In this document: in pieces, positions 1 through 12,278 of the stretch
Position numbering within the stretch: position 1 is the first letter of the stretch
Layout: the number at the start of each line of letters is the position of its first letter
Origin: Hymenopus coronatus
Lineage: Eukaryota; Arthropoda; Insecta; Mantodea; Hymenopodidae
Direction: 5' to 3'
NCBI GenBank assembly: GCA_030762935.1
Contig: CM060900.1
Location: forward strand, 369,969,132-370,033,131
DNA length: 64,000 nt
Position numbers and translations under genes: made by a program
Notes under the pieces: model-generated
What the model saw: only the letters and a program-made list of their open reading frames with translations
The model's database searches: none
Told to the model about the DNA's origin: nothing

Positions 1-394
1 AAAAGCGAACTTCATTTGTGAAAAGAAACAGCATGAACTTTGTAATTGGCAAACATAAGCAATTAAAGTAGTGCAAGGTAGTATTGAAGACTGGAAGCTT
101 AAACTAAAGTGCATCGGCTGTTAAGATGAGCTATGCATTAATTTGCAGCAGGATCACATCTCTGATAATGTCGTTGACATATTGGTAAACAGTGAAGGTG
201 ACAGTTTGTGTTCAAATTTCTCGGTACATGCCGCGTTCAGTTTCTGACTTAAATCAAAGAGTTATCAAAGTATTTTTTGAAGTAAAGGATCAAAGGATGA
301 ACTTCATCTACAAACAGAAAGGTTAGTGGTATTACACAAATTAGGATTTCCATTTCTACTGATAGCTTTTAGTATCCACTAATTTTAGTCTGTC

Positions 395-470
395 ATCATC
401 CGTGATCTAGGGACAACATGCTAGCCTCTGGTTCTCAAGGTCGTGGGTTCCAACCCAGCTGATTTTTTTT
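395..470 (+). repeat. possible tRNA-derived short repeat
   Basis: A Pol III box-B-like string (GTGGGTTCCAACCCAGC) follows a weak box-A-like stretch and is followed by a T run, as in a degraded tRNA-derived SINE. No cloverleaf could be drawn with confidence. It could be chance similarity. Confidence 0.3.
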
Positions 471-613
471 TTCAGGCATAAAAAAACCCTCAAGCCTGAC
501 AATGAGGCCTCTGAGCAATATTAAGCGGTCTTTTGTGCCCAAAATAGAATGGGATGCTTAGAACCACAGCAGTTAAAGAGCGTCCATAAATAACATTCAA
601 TTTAGTTTTAATT

Positions 614-870
614 TTAATCAATCTTAAAATTGTGCCCAAACAGATAATTTGGCCATGAGCTGCCACTGCTACAAGCAATCATGCCATTGAAGGCCTCTCT
701 CTTTATTATTTCACAGGACATCTTATCAAAAGTACTTTCTATATCGAGGAATGCAGCAATTCCAATCTCTTTGGTTGCCAGCAACTTCCTTATAGCAGAC
801 ATTACACGATAAAGCACCATTTGTATTGTTCTCCCAGACTGATAGATTGATTTCTGCAGTGGGACATTCC
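614..870 (-). pseudogene. LINE reverse transcriptase fragment
   Basis: The minus strand reads through a stretch containing KSIYQSGRTIQ, then FLDIESTFDKMS. This matches the layout of Jockey/R1-type reverse transcriptases, where a conserved K-S-x-x-x-A motif is followed about 35 residues later by FLDIExAFD, the first catalytic aspartate block. The fragment is about 85 codons long with no partner domains on either side and a frame change near its upstream end. It is a dead insertion fragment; the clade cannot be settled from so little. Confidence 0.6.
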
Positions 871-879
871 TTAGTACAT

Positions 880-1600
880 TAATCCTTTCTATGAACTAGT
901 CCTTCTAATTGTTTAGAAAGAAGGAAGAGAGACTTATTGAAAGCATGTTTTCACCTTGTAGCTAGGATAACCAGGCTTGGATATAAACATCACTTGAGGT
1001 TGCCTGCATGTCAATTGAACATGGCCATAGGCTACTTAACTTTGTAATTCTGCAGAGCAGGGAATGAATGGACTCAATTCTCTATCCCAGCAATGACGGA
1101 AAGATCAGTCATGTCCTGCTATTTAAATGCTTCAAATGAATTGATAGCCCAACTGACTTTGGTTATGGTGTCCCTTTGATCATGTTCCAGTCCTCTTTTG
1201 TAATGATATATACAACACAAATTAATTTTCCCCTAATTGACTACCCCATCACTGATACTTTTGACTATAGAATATAATGGATACTAGCTAAATGCAATAA
1301 CATTTCCAGTACAGAATGAGTGTAACTGCAATCAGGTATTTTAGCAGTGCTAATTATCTTATTAGCATTTTTAGCAATGAATTTCATGACAAAGTTTGCT
1401 ACACATTTTGGAAAATGAAATTCCTGGACTTTACCAGATTTTCCGGGTCAAATTTGAATTTTCTTCCAGGTCCTCTATTATGTGAGTTATTTATAGGTCT
1501 GCAGGAATCTAGTTTTACATTTAACTATATAGAAAAGGCATCATTTTACACAAAATACCTGAAATCACATTTCAAGTGCGAAATTTACTGTGAAAATGTT
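880..1600. other. AT-rich sequence, no feature seen
   Basis: No coding similarity, repeat or structured motif was recognised. The 99-codon frame at 1316-1615 has no recognisable motif and a composition expected of chance. Confidence 0.4.
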
Positions 1601-3160
1601 TACTTAACTTTGTAATGTGCAAATCTGTTTTTCAAGAAGTTGTGCTTCTTGTTCAGCTGCAGCAAGTATTTTCCTCTTTTCTTCCAAAACCTGCATTTGT
1701 TCCTTTTTTTGATTCCCCACCATCCTAGATTTTTCTTGTTGCTGTTCCTCCTTTTTCTTCTGTTCAAGTCTTCCATAGCATCCTGCTTGAGCATTTCTCA
1801 TATAATGGACCATATCCTTTGTAAAATCTGCCTTCTATACTTTGCCAGTGTGCTGTATTCCTTCCCATATCAATCTTTGAGCCACAAGTGATTATTGAGA
1901 TTGACCTTCAAGCAAGCATTCCTTATTTGCTGGAAAACCTCATTCTCCAGATGCATTTTCATCTGAAAGTATAAAAATGCTTTTAAGAATGACACGAGTT
2001 CTGAACGACAAGATGCAACAGTAATTTCCCACAACATATCAAGTTGGGTTGCCCATGAGTAATTAAACTTTTCAAGGAACATTGGATCTGAACATAAAAT
2101 TTTAAATTCTCTTTCTACATACTTTTGATGAACTGATATTTCAGAGGTGCCTTTTCAAGCAAGTTTGAATAAAATGTCTGCAGCATTTCTGACAACTCTG
2201 TTTGAAAGGAAGTATATCTCTTGAGGAAGCATTCTGCACCTGTTAAATAGCATCAGATATGCCATACCCCAAATTTACATTTTTTGCACTAACCAAACTC
2301 TTGGAACCCATTAGGTACATTTATCTTAGCTATATTTTTGGTTTTAATCATCACATCATCTCTAACAAATCTACTCATTGCAGATGCCATGATGTTTTAT
2401 AGTTCAGAGAATAAGAAAGGAACTAGGGGCTGCTCAGCCTGAAATGCCCTTAAAAATGGTTTGATTTCAGAACCAAGCAATTTAAAAAATTATCACCTTG
2501 GTCCCATCATTTTATCTTCTAAATTTTTTTCATAGTTTCGTAGCTTGAAGATTTTGGTTCTTCACTCTGTTGTTTAGCTTTTTCTGCATACATTCTTAAG
2601 TCCTTAAGGATTTCTAGTGCTCTTATAAGCCACATTTTCAACCCACTGTATGGCAAAAAATGTATTTCTTGAGAAACTGATGCACCAGTTAATGCTCTTC
2701 TTGGTGGTACATTTTTAGATACATTATAAATAGCTCTCAAAAAGACTACAATATTCCACTCAGTAGATTTTTATCCTGATTTGAAAGAATTATTCATGCT
2801 ATGCAGACCACATGTACTAAATTCTAAGATTACTGTCCCAACATATGAATCCTGATGTAATTTTTCTTTAAGCGGTTGCATTAACTTACATTTGGTCCAT
2901 CCATTGAAACATGCAAAAGATGTCTCACATCAAAAGACTCGAGTTTTTCCTTGAATGCTGCTGATAAATCTGCTGCTGTAGGATGTGTAAGTATTTACAG
3001 ACACCGAGACCTCCTTGTAATTCCAGAACCTTATTACAAAGTCCATTTGTTTGGTTTGGTGCATTTTATTGAAGATTTCATTAAATGAGATACTAAAACA
3101 TTCACTATTAGATGCATCACTCATTATTTGATTAAAGAAATAAGGTGCTAAAACATAAAC
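1600..3160 (-). pseudogene. hAT-like transposase-derived protein, decayed
   Basis: Read on the minus strand from 3160 downwards, frames broken by stops and shifts spell a protein family common in repeat-rich animal genomes. Visible in order are QMDFVIRFWN (about 3040), AAFKEKLESFDVRHLL leading into HVSMDGPNV (2890-2960), a STCGLH-like block (about 2800), ALEILKDLRMYAEKAKQQ (about 2600) and a charged coiled-coil C-terminus rich in K, E and Q (1604-1813). The family is thought to derive from hAT-type DNA transposases; that is recalled knowledge, not a search. Many in-frame stops show that it is non-functional. A fragment of possibly the same family lies at about 42.9-43.1 kb on the plus strand. 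Confidence 0.6.
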
Positions 3161-6010
3161 CAGACAATGTTATTTTTGCTTTCCCAAGTGCAATCTGCTA
3201 TGTCACTGTAACAGTCAGGAAACATGGGGAAAAATGTTTGTAATTTAGTCAGCTACAGAAAGTGACAAATTCACAGAAACTGACCACAAGCACCTTAATA
3301 TGTTCTGCCTTTGTTGTTCACTCTTTTCTGAGAAATCTTTGTATCCCATGGTTTGAAGGTTCTACAGTCAGCTCAAATTGAATTCTTACATGTTGAGTCA
3401 TGGGAATTATCTTTAGAGATTGATGCATTCATTACTTCATTTTCTTGACACATCAGCTTCATTTTGTGTTTCAAACACAGAAATATCTCAATTCAGTGCA
3501 AGTTTAAAAAACCTACAGTAACCAAATGCCTTCTGCCTTTCATGTAGCTACTAGAGCTTGCTTCCCCATATTGCTTAGAGAAAACTTTTTTACACATTTT
3601 GCATTAAAATGAAAATCTGTCAGACTTACAAGGTAGAAGGCAGAAGAAGAAATAATTATTTGTATGCCAAATATAAGCAACAATCCAATATAATGTACAA
3701 GAATTAAAATTCATTTTACTTTCTTGTTGTTAGAAATTCTGAAGATCTGTGACTTGAGGCATTAGTTGATCATCCTTGTACAAAATGTTTAAATTAGGTA
3801 ACATTTTATTTACATGTTTTAAAGCAAAAGTAGTCATGTATATTAGGAAAATTACTCCATTATGGATATGGTGCTGTTAGAGCAGCTGTGTGCCCACATG
3901 AAGCAGCTTTTCACCCTTTATCCCCTGGACAAATTTGTCTACCAAGTCCAAGAAATGTCCACAAATGTCACAAAAGTAGCCAAAGTCGTTGTGCTTTTTA
4001 GTAATGCCAATCTCTTCCTCAAAATCCCAGTTGTGTGTGAAAATCACAATTATGCAAATATTTCATTATAGCTGGGTTCATATTTTAGATTTCACGCCAT
4101 TGTGTCAAAGAACAAAATACGAAATGCATGCAGTTCTTGGATGTTCATTACAAAAAGTATTAACTTGCAAGGGATGACAAGACCAGTTTTCAGAATCTGT
4201 CACAAAACATTCTCTGTTCAGAAATGCTAGGTTTCCATCTGTCCAGATCAAGAAGCTTGCTTGTCTTCCCAGAACTCCAAATATAAAAATATGGGCAACA
4301 TAGATGGTGCTGGCCATCTCGTTCAAACAGTTGAATACAAATGATATAATAACTGGTGAATTTTGCAGCTCAACCAACCTTAACCATAATCTTTTTGTGA
4401 ACTCAATGACCAAAGTCCATACTCATAAAATTAAGTCCCACTGGCAATCTCTTCAACATTGCCTATTCAGCGACCAAATGGATGTACTCTTGGCAGAATA
4501 GATATATTACACCAAGGCTATAAGCATAGGTCCACAGACTCATTTCAAGAGATAATCATGGACATTAGCAAATTTTGTCCTGTGTTTTGCAAATTTCCAG
4601 TCTACAAGTTGATGTTGGTGACCAAAAAGCTGAAGTTGGCAGCCAAGGATAGCACATATGCTTCATACACATCTACAAAAATTCAACCTTAGTTATTATT
4701 TTTGCCACTGGCCGTCACAAACAAAAACATTGTGCAGCTAGCTGCTGGGACTGAAAAGTTAAGTATTACATATTTTGCAGATAAATGACAGCTAATTTTT
4801 ATGTTATATCTGATCTACATTAGGAATGGAAATTAAGAGATTGCTGCAAGGAAATAATTATCCAGCATAAACCATGTCCATTGAGAGAACAAAGGAGGAA
4901 TCAACAACCAGTGAGCTTACACCATATTACATCTTCAAGCTTAGGCAGCATCTCCGAGTTCCACCAGCTACAGAGATGTTTGATTGAGTGAATAAAAACT
5001 AACGTCCAGCTCAGGTCATGCAATGATCATGTAAGCAGAAATGAATTTGCATGCCTAAGATGCTTCATGTTACTAAGACATACAATATACGAATCAATGG
5101 AATAAGTTTGGAATAAGTCAGAACTTGTGCATAAAATTTGGATTCTGAAATTGCTCTGGTGGGCCCTTCAAAAATGACAACAGTGTTTGGTTAGTTTACT
5201 GTATTTCAAACATTATGAACACTTCTTTAAATCTTTAATAACAAAAAATGTCAATTTGTTTGGTTCAATATGCTGTGAAGGTTCAGCTGTCACAACAGAG
5301 ATAAGGCTGACCACAGGAACTCGAGGACCGAGATGCTGGATAATATCCTAAGGATTTCTGCAAATTTTCCCTCCCTGGATGACTTGCCAAGTGATGCAAT
5401 ACAGTAAGAGAAAAGTGGTACTTCAGTATAGAAAGTAAGTGTTACATTAATATGAAAAACTAATATATCGTATTTAAAATTCTTATTTGTTTCATGATAG
5501 AAAGTAGTTCCACATTTTTATATTTTGTTATCTCTTTGACTGTATTGAAGGAAAAAATGTAGAAATAGTATGTGATGTGTTCCATTCACAGGATTTTCTC
5601 TACCTGTTCTACTAACAAACTATTCATACATAAGATTATTCATTTATATACATCATGCTATTCAAGATAAACATTAGCACAATTTGTATTAGTACTTGCT
5701 TCCTTGTAAGCAGAAGGAAAATAAGGGAATACACTAGGCTAATGCAATAGTCAGATATTTTAAAAGCTATCGCTATATGAAACAATTGAAATTTGGTTCT
5801 CTTTGGGTGGCTAAGTGTAGAACAAAAGCAGAAAATGAAAGATGACTTACTGTTTGAAAAAATTTAAGTTTTAAAATTGAAACTATTGTAAGAAGTATCT
5901 TGGAAATAATTAACTCCACTACCAAATTATATAAAAAAAAGTATTGTAACAAGATCTATATTTTTTGTGTAGTAAGTTTTGTCTCTCTCTAATGGTTTAC
6001 CGGTTACACA
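3160..6010. other. AT-rich sequence, no firm feature
   Basis: No similarity was recognised. The longest frame (minus strand, 4105-4413, 102 codons) has no known motif. A short open stretch at about 5318-5405 on the plus strand ends in GTAAGAG, which resembles a splice donor, but nothing else supports an exon. Confidence 0.35.
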
Positions 6011-6100
6011 AAGATCATCCAGAATGAAGGTCTTCCAAGAGCTAGGTGAGAGGCCAAGTGGTCTAACCACTCGGCCACGGCGCAGCCTATTGGAATGTAC
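6010..6100 (-). repeat. tRNA-like short repeat (Ser/Leu-like box A)
   Basis: The minus strand contains GTGGCCGAGTGGTTAGACC, a near-perfect box A of a class II tRNA, directly after a GC-rich start. No good box B or closing acceptor strand follows, so this is the truncated head of a tRNA-derived SINE or a tRNA pseudogene, not a working tRNA. Confidence 0.5.
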
Positions 6101-6109
6101 TGAACTCCC

Positions 6110-9060
6110 TCTCCCACACCCACTCTTTTCTAAAAATTTTCTTTTTCTTTTTTGATTCAGGGACTCTCAAAATATGCATTTCTGGTGAAACACTCAGTAT
6201 GACACTTTTGGGTGCCATACAATACCTTTTCTATTTACTATGTACATTGCACATATGTGCTAGGGAAAGTACAAATATGGAAAATGGAAAAATGATTTTA
6301 TAGTCATGTATATGTAATATATTAGAATAGTTGTGATGAACATTTTTAGTGGTTACTGCCATGAGACTTGAAATTCTATGCCCTGGTGTAGAGTATGAAT
6401 AATGTATAGTGTTTGCTTATTTTTTTTGACTCTCTTCATTTATCAATTCATCATGCGATACTCCACACCAGAGTTGTGAATGAAACAATGTTGCAAAGAA
6501 ATAAACATGTCTGCCAGTCACCAGTGCATAGAACTTCCATCACCATTTGTGCATTTCTTGGACTTAGATATGTTTCGGTGGGATGAAAAGAATAACTCCA
6601 ATGGTCTTATGCTGTGCAAGTTCATCTTTAACTGTTGATAGAATAAACATTTTCAAAATTATTGCATGTATTTTTAATACATAATATAACATGCACTATT
6701 AGAAGACAAATGTTATTGCTTCTTGTTTAAAATAATCCTGTGTGAATGAAAACAAGCTTATATTACTGCATTCCTGTAAGAGTGCGAGACAAGTTAGGTT
6801 AATATCAGATCAGTGAGTATCTATTTTAACTTGTTCAGTAGACAGTATTGAATATACAAGGTAAGACTCACATTATCTTTCAGCAGATTTCTTTCACTTG
6901 GTATATGTTGCCAGTATACTATCACATTTTGCTCTGAGATGCGTGCAGAATCTTGTACAAAAAGCATACCTGTAGTAGCACCATTCCTTCTAGTACTTTA
7001 AGAAACAATCTAAGGATGATAATTCACACTTACAGTGTGATGCAACTTTAGAATGGCATTAACTCAAAATTTAAGCCTAATGCATAACCAAGTACACTAA
7101 AAGACAATAAATATGGACTTCAATAGTACCCACACAATGCATCTCTAATACAACTATAACAGTACTGTTATTAATTGCAACAGTAGGATGCAATCCAGCA
7201 TTTGTATATGTATACTGGATGCCTTACAGTGTGTGACATAAAAGAAAGACTTCAGATGGAATAATTTAAACTGTAGACAATCAGTGTGTTTCACATCTTT
7301 GTTACAGATGCCCTAGTCCTGTGGCATTAGTGCAATCAGCTTGCTATATCCATCAATGATTTTGATTGACAACCTAAAAGGGACAACCAACTTCACCAAC
7401 TACTCCAGAAGTTGCAACAGTATGACAGTTGCTATTAATCGGTTTTAGAAGATCATTAGTTGTAAAATCCATTCTGACAGCCTATCGTCATTGTTGGTAT
7501 TTCTATACACATATGATATTTCTAAGATAGCATCATTAAAACTAGTTAGAGGAGCAATTTTTTTTATTTCTTGTCGCTGTTTGTCTGACAACAGAATGTT
7601 AGCAGCTTTGCTCCTTTTTGTTCCATCATTAAGTCACTGATGGACATTGTACTAATGAGAGTCGGAACATGCTCAACGGTATCAAACTTAATAAGGAGAG
7701 CAAGTTGATTGATATAAGTGATGTGTTTATGAATGCTTATGATGTAATATACAGTGTTTTCCAAAACTTAATTTAGTATCTCCTATCAGAAGAAAGGACA
7801 AGTACCATTACTTGCAAAACAATTATCTCCCAGAGGCAGAAAGAACAAGTAATATAATTTGCAAAATAACAGTCTCTAGTGGAAGAAAGGACAAGCAGTA
7901 TTAGTTGCAAAATGAGTCTTCTAGCAGAACGACAACCACTTACAAAACAACCAAACTTGACATGCACAGCACGGTTGTAATATTAGAAGGTCTTTGATTA
8001 CAATTTGGAAGTTCAACTTGATAGTATTGCATCAATAGCAAAACTTACAACCTTTTTTTCCTCTAAAGAGAGATTCCAATATTTGTTTGGACTTTCAAAA
8101 TTCCCTGATTTCTCCAGGTTTTCCAGGTGCTTAGCAACCTGATGACTCTTGATCTACAGCCTCCATGATGAATGCCTTTTGGCTTTATGGATGACCCTGT
8201 TGTAACTAGTTAGTGCTGTTTCTTCTTGCGGGTTTGTAAGGTCCCCTTGCTTTCTTCTTAAGTTTGCTAAGCTCGCTCGATCAACAAGGAGTTAACATTG
8301 GTGAACAAATGACCTTGATCCGACAATTTTTGCAGTAGGATTAGTGAATGGACTGCTGCAACTGGTGAGCAGCCAACTGCATTTGGAGTACCAAATTAAC
8401 ATCCCTTGATATTCCCAATACTAATGCAGAAAGCTCCTTTTTGTACCCCTCCCAAATGAAGAGCTTGTTTTCAAAACTCACTAAGTCACTATTTTGAATA
8501 ATGCATGGGGCTATCTATGTGTAAAGCTGTTTCTTCCAAAAAACAACTACCTTTATGAAGTTCAAGATTGAAAACAGAGATTTTTTCCAAAACTATGTTA
8601 AGTCAGCCCCTGATTTCTTCCTAACTCTGTTAAGTCTATGTGCATGTGCAAAAGTCAGCTGGTCCTCTTTCCCGCCAGAAAGTTGACTCATTTTGAGTCT
8701 TTAATTGTCAGCAAAGCATTGAAGTGCCAGGTTTACACACATAAGTGTGTCCAGCATGATTGGATTTGATTTACAAGGTTTAGTATGCCCTGTAGAAGAT
8801 TCAGGAAGCAGGAGTAAGAGAAGACAAAGTAGAGACAACAGGGATAAAAACAAATGCAAACATGCAAGAACAGTTTCCAGTGCCCATTCCACCATGCATT
8901 GCTTGTGCCCATGCTAGTAGACCTAACTACATATGTAAGGTATGCTTATTAAGTCCAGAGGACATTACCATTTTCTGTAACAAAATTTATTAGAATAAAC
9001 CAAAAGTAGAACAAGATAACCTACTGTTGATATATATGATAATGAACCAAAAACACCTTG
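6110..9060. other. AT-rich sequence, no feature seen
   Basis: Only short chance frames and A/T runs were seen. No coding similarity, terminal repeat or tRNA-like box was recognised on either strand. Confidence 0.35.
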
Positions 9061-9064
9061 GCCT

Positions 9065-9760
9065 ATGAACATACAGAACCCACAACCTAGGTTATTAACA
9101 GAGTATTTTGCTAAGAGAAGTAATGGTCATATTGTTTGTGTCTGTCCTCAGTCATTTTGTTCCATAACAGGAATAAGCAGATTCAGACTAAATGCTTGTC
9201 GAGACACTTCCATGCTACAGGAGAGGATGGCAAAGAAAACAGGGGCAGACAGAACACCAGTCTGCGAGAGGATCAAATGAAGTTGCATCAGCTCTTAGTG
9301 ATATTCTGCACCATCTTGAAAAAAAGGTAGATTACAAAAGGCACTCAGGTTGTTTTCTGACTCTGCTACTAGCCAAAACAGGAATCAACTGTTACAGGCT
9401 TGTTACTGCATTATGTTCAGAAAAGTAAAATCTTTGATAAAATACAACACATTTTCCCCATCCGAGGCCATAGTTTTATGCCCCCCGACAGAATGTTTGG
9501 AGGGATTGAAAAAGAAGCAGAGACATCAGGAGAAAATACTGGAGCCAGCAGAGTACCACACCATATTGGAGAAGCACGGAACCCTCTAACTTCTTGGAAG
9601 AAATTGGAAGATTCTAAATTATAAAAAGAGCACAGAAACCATTATGAAAACCAAGCACCCATTCATGATTAGAGAACAGAGAGTTCTTCTGTACAAAAAA
9701 GTTAAAAGAAAGAAATATTTGCTAAAAATATTTACATGGGAGATTTTTAATGAATATCAG
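9065..9760 (+). pseudogene. fragment of uncharacterised repetitive-family protein
   Basis: Shifted plus-strand frames carry CPQSFCSITGISRFRLN, then GKENRGRQNTS, and finally IFPIRGHSFMPPDRMFG followed by IEKE. The F-P-x-RGHSF-x-x-x-DRxFGxIE pattern is characteristic of a large uncharacterised protein family repeated in many arthropod and cnidarian genomes (recalled, not searched). Stops separate the blocks and the frame changes at least twice, so this is a relic. No flanking terminal repeats were found, so the carrier element is unknown. Confidence 0.5.
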
Positions 9761-10600
9761 GTGTTAAGAATTCTTACACTTGATAAAAGTAGTAGAGGAA
9801 CATAATAAAATGAGCACACAGAAGAAGAAAGATGTCCAAGAACTTCTGAAGTTTGTTTCACTGTTTGAAGACACTTGCCAGTATTACAACCGAGCTCTCT
9901 ATAAAATGTTGCCAATGAGGAAGGAGATGTGCTAGATTATTCAGAGTACACTATGCTGAAGAAGAACCATTTGTGTAATCATGAATAGAAGGACCTTTTG
10001 TTCAATGTCTTCTTTGTCCAACATCAGCCTCTAAAATGAATAAGCTATTCCATTTCATAGTTATATGGCAAAAATATATGTCAAATTTTATTAAATTTTT
10101 TCTTGATCAATTTGGAAAGTATTTTTGACTTGAACTCTAAAATGTAATTGTTGTCTTATTAACATCCAAGTGAATAAAGATAAGCTTATGTAAATGAACC
10201 AGAGATAAAATTATGTATTTCTGATATAAAATATTGTACTGTTTACATAGGAGTTTTCTACCCAAACTCAGTTAAGTCAAACAGATTTTTCCAAAACTAT
10301 CTTAAGTCAGTTGGCTTAGGTTAATTCTGGGAAAAAATGGTCTCTTAATTATAAATATTTTGCAAAGAGTGTTTGTTTTGCTAAACATCACTATTCACAT
10401 TAAATTCAAAACATAAACCACACATGATAACAAATGAATGTGTTCAATAAAGCCTAAAGAACAAAAACGAGATTTTTCTTAAAAATAACAAAATTTTGAG
10501 TGAGTTTTGGAACCGAGCTCTTCAATTGTAGTCCTTGGATTCCTATACATCAGAAAGTTAATAACCTGAGACCTAATCTTGAAGCTAATATGCCAATGTT
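9760..10600. other. AT-rich sequence, no feature seen
   Basis: Nothing recognisable beyond scattered short frames and T-rich runs. Confidence 0.35.
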
Positions 10601-10611
10601 CAAATACCAAA

Positions 10612-10855
10612 ACATCCAAAGAATTTAAAATAAGAACTGAAGCTTTCCTGGCGACGTATTAATTCAAAATCTTCTTGGGGTAACCAGGTAAAAACTTGGC
10701 TTGATACCAACGTTTCGAAGAAGTGCATCTTCCTGGCCTTCTGTTCACCCGAGAAGATTTTGAATGGATCCAAAGCATTGTTCCTAGTGATGTGACTAGG
10801 CAGCATTGTTCCTTTGTTACCTTTGGGAGGTAACAAAGGGAGGTTCACTGACTTT
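10612..10855 (-). repeat. Penelope-type terminal repeat with hammerhead-like core
   Basis: On the minus strand this contains GAAGATGCACTTCTTCGAAA followed by CGTTGGTATC, then a long tail shared with copies at 36961-37015 and 59103-59230. The order stem, GAAA, short hairpin, TATC/TGTC resembles the minimal type I hammerhead ribozymes of Penelope-like elements. In this copy the expected CUGANGA core reads CAGAAGG, so it looks inactive. An 18-nt inverted match (around AAGATTTTGAAT) at 10662-10679 and 10746-10764 brackets the core. Confidence 0.5.
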
Positions 10856-11170
10856 GTTCAGAATATTCAGTTTTGTATTTACCAAAAATTCTGCCAATTG
10901 CTCTCCTCTTAGACTGGTATCAGTGCTGTCTCACAAAATGTGGTAAACATCATTATCAGTCTCTATGAGGAGTTCTTTATTGATCTGGTTCCCATGAGTC
11001 ACCAAGATCCCCACCATCTCTGACAGCATATCAGGTTCATCATTAGGCAGGTAAGTTGATAAAATCACTATGGCTCTCTTCTTGTCTTCACCATCAAGGA
11101 TATTTCAAAACGTCACATCCCTAGAACAGTACTCTGCATGCAGCAGTGCATTTAACCAATTCCTTGCACA
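10856..11170 (-). pseudogene. LINE endonuclease domain fragment
   Basis: The minus strand reads AIVILSTYLPNDEPD, then NKELLIETDNDVYHI, a stop, then DSTDTSLRGEQLAEFLVNTK. This follows the apurinic-type endonuclease layout of Jockey/R1-type LINEs: the LSAYLP block, the G-D-N-A-H-H block and the W-G-S-T-D-x-R-G block. The catalytic GCDANAHH motif has decayed to ETDNDVYH and the tryptophan codon is a stop, so the fragment is dead. Confidence 0.65.
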
Positions 11171-11174
11171 TTAT

Positions 11175-11480
11175 ACAGTGTGTCCCAGAATTCAACCGCA
11201 CAAATTGGGAGGATTTTGGAGGGATCGTAGATAAACACTTTGGGCTAGGGAATCTATTGTCCCTTTTGCCAAATGTCAAAATGTCACAATAACATGTTTT
11301 CTGGATTGCACATCAGTGGCTGTAAATAAAAATAACTTTGCCACATTTGGATGCCAGCAGTTGAAGGAATGCAGTATTTTTGCTCAATATGATATTTAGA
11401 ACTACTAGACTTGCAAATATGGCAAAATTACTTGTTCTTTGAGGATATGCACACCACTGATAACCATTTGGTTGATTTCA
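11175..11480 (+). repeat. dispersed repeat family A, copy 1
   Basis: Begins near CAGTGTGTCCCAGAATTCAA and matches 24310-24480 (plus) and 25790-26110 (minus) over shared words such as ATAGGGAACC and TGGCTGTAA. The outer end resembles Tc1/mariner termini, which often start CAGGGTGTCCC, but no transposase is attached. Probably a non-autonomous DNA element or the leader of an unseen one. Confidence 0.5.
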
Positions 11481-11504
11481 AATCATAGGCAGTTAGCTAG
11501 AGCA

Positions 11505-11590
11505 GTCTGTTATAACAACTGGTAGGCGAGTTGGTTCAGCGCTGGTCATTGAATTCCATGATACCAAGATCACACTGCTCTCTGAAGTTT
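11505..11590 (+). repeat. weak tRNA-like head next to LTR
   Basis: GGTAGGCGAGTTGGTTCAGC resembles a box A. Box B is poor. The Gypsy element at 11595 appears to have inserted into or beside this short repeat. Confidence 0.25.
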
Positions 11591-11594
11591 CTAT

Positions 11595-12010
11595 TGTAAC
11601 AAATGTCTTTATTGACTCAAAAAGTGTTTACAAATAATGTGCTAACTTCACTGCTGCAAATGGTTCACTTGAGGTTTAGACGCACAGACAGTTTCTGGCT
11701 GCATGCTGTCCATGGCTCACACACCACTGTATGCTAACACTCCGATCACCCATGACTTGGTACAATTCACAGCATAACACAGTACTGCAATCCCTCCTTC
11801 TTTTATAGCTAGAAAATAATGTCATGGAGGTTCCTGAAAGTTTCTGGAAGCCAAGAGGTACCTTGAGTGGTGTTTCTGAAGGTTCCAATTACCATCGTGT
11901 TACTTTTTCTGTTGTTTACACATCCCAATGCTGTGACACACATTCCAGCTCCACTGCCACCTACCAGAGCAAATGTGAGAGAGGTCACATACCCAGTTAG
12001 CATTGTCACA
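11595..12010 (-). repeat. 3' LTR of Gypsy element
   Basis: About 416 bp. On the minus strand it holds a TATAAAAGAAGG promoter-like box (near 11810), and GTCAATAAAGACATTTG containing an AATAAA signal just before the 3' end. A purine-rich GAGGAAAAGCAG lies directly upstream at 12011-12022 and is a plausible polypurine tract for plus-strand priming. Confidence 0.75.
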
Positions 12011-12024
12011 CTGCTTTTCCTCAG

Positions 12025-12210
12025 GGCTGGTTGTTCCAACCAGCGCCATTGTAATGGACTAGATGAATCCAATGTACTCGCTTCTTCCTGTTGGGTGCCA
12101 TAGACTCTTTGTTGAATCTCCCCACCCCATGGTCCTGTCCATAGTTGTTGGAATTTGGGTCTTAATCTCCTGGTCCGAGTTTGGTGATACAGCCATGCCT
12201 GAACTTCCGG
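12025..12210 (-). pseudogene. Gypsy integrase C-terminal remnant
   Basis: The minus strand reads GFQPEVQAWLYHQTRTRR and then LRPKFQQLWTGPW. This is the tail of Gypsy integrases, where a V-W-L-Y block is followed by K-L-x-x-x-W-x-GP(W/Y). It sits only about 80 bp after protease-like sequence, so roughly 3 kb of pol has been lost between them. Confidence 0.6.
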
Positions 12211-12278
12211 CTGGAAACCTTCCCTATTGGCTCATCAGTCATACAGGTCTTCACCTTCTTGCTCACACCCTGGGTGTG

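Noticed and set aside
1640..1891. 83-codon plus-strand hydrophobic ORF
   Set aside because: Antisense of the Lys/Glu-rich coiled-coil tail of the hAT-like relic, which reads as Phe/Leu on the other strand.
4105..4413. 102-codon minus-strand ORF as a gene
   Set aside because: No motif, no start context, no splice or codon signal; its length is within chance for this sequence.
5318..5405. Exon ending in GTAAGAG
   Set aside because: A short open stretch with a donor-like end but no acceptor, no similarity and no partner exon.
11809..12103. Overlapping frames on both strands at the Gypsy LTR border
   Set aside because: They straddle LTR and internal sequence without gag, protease or integrase motifs in frame.
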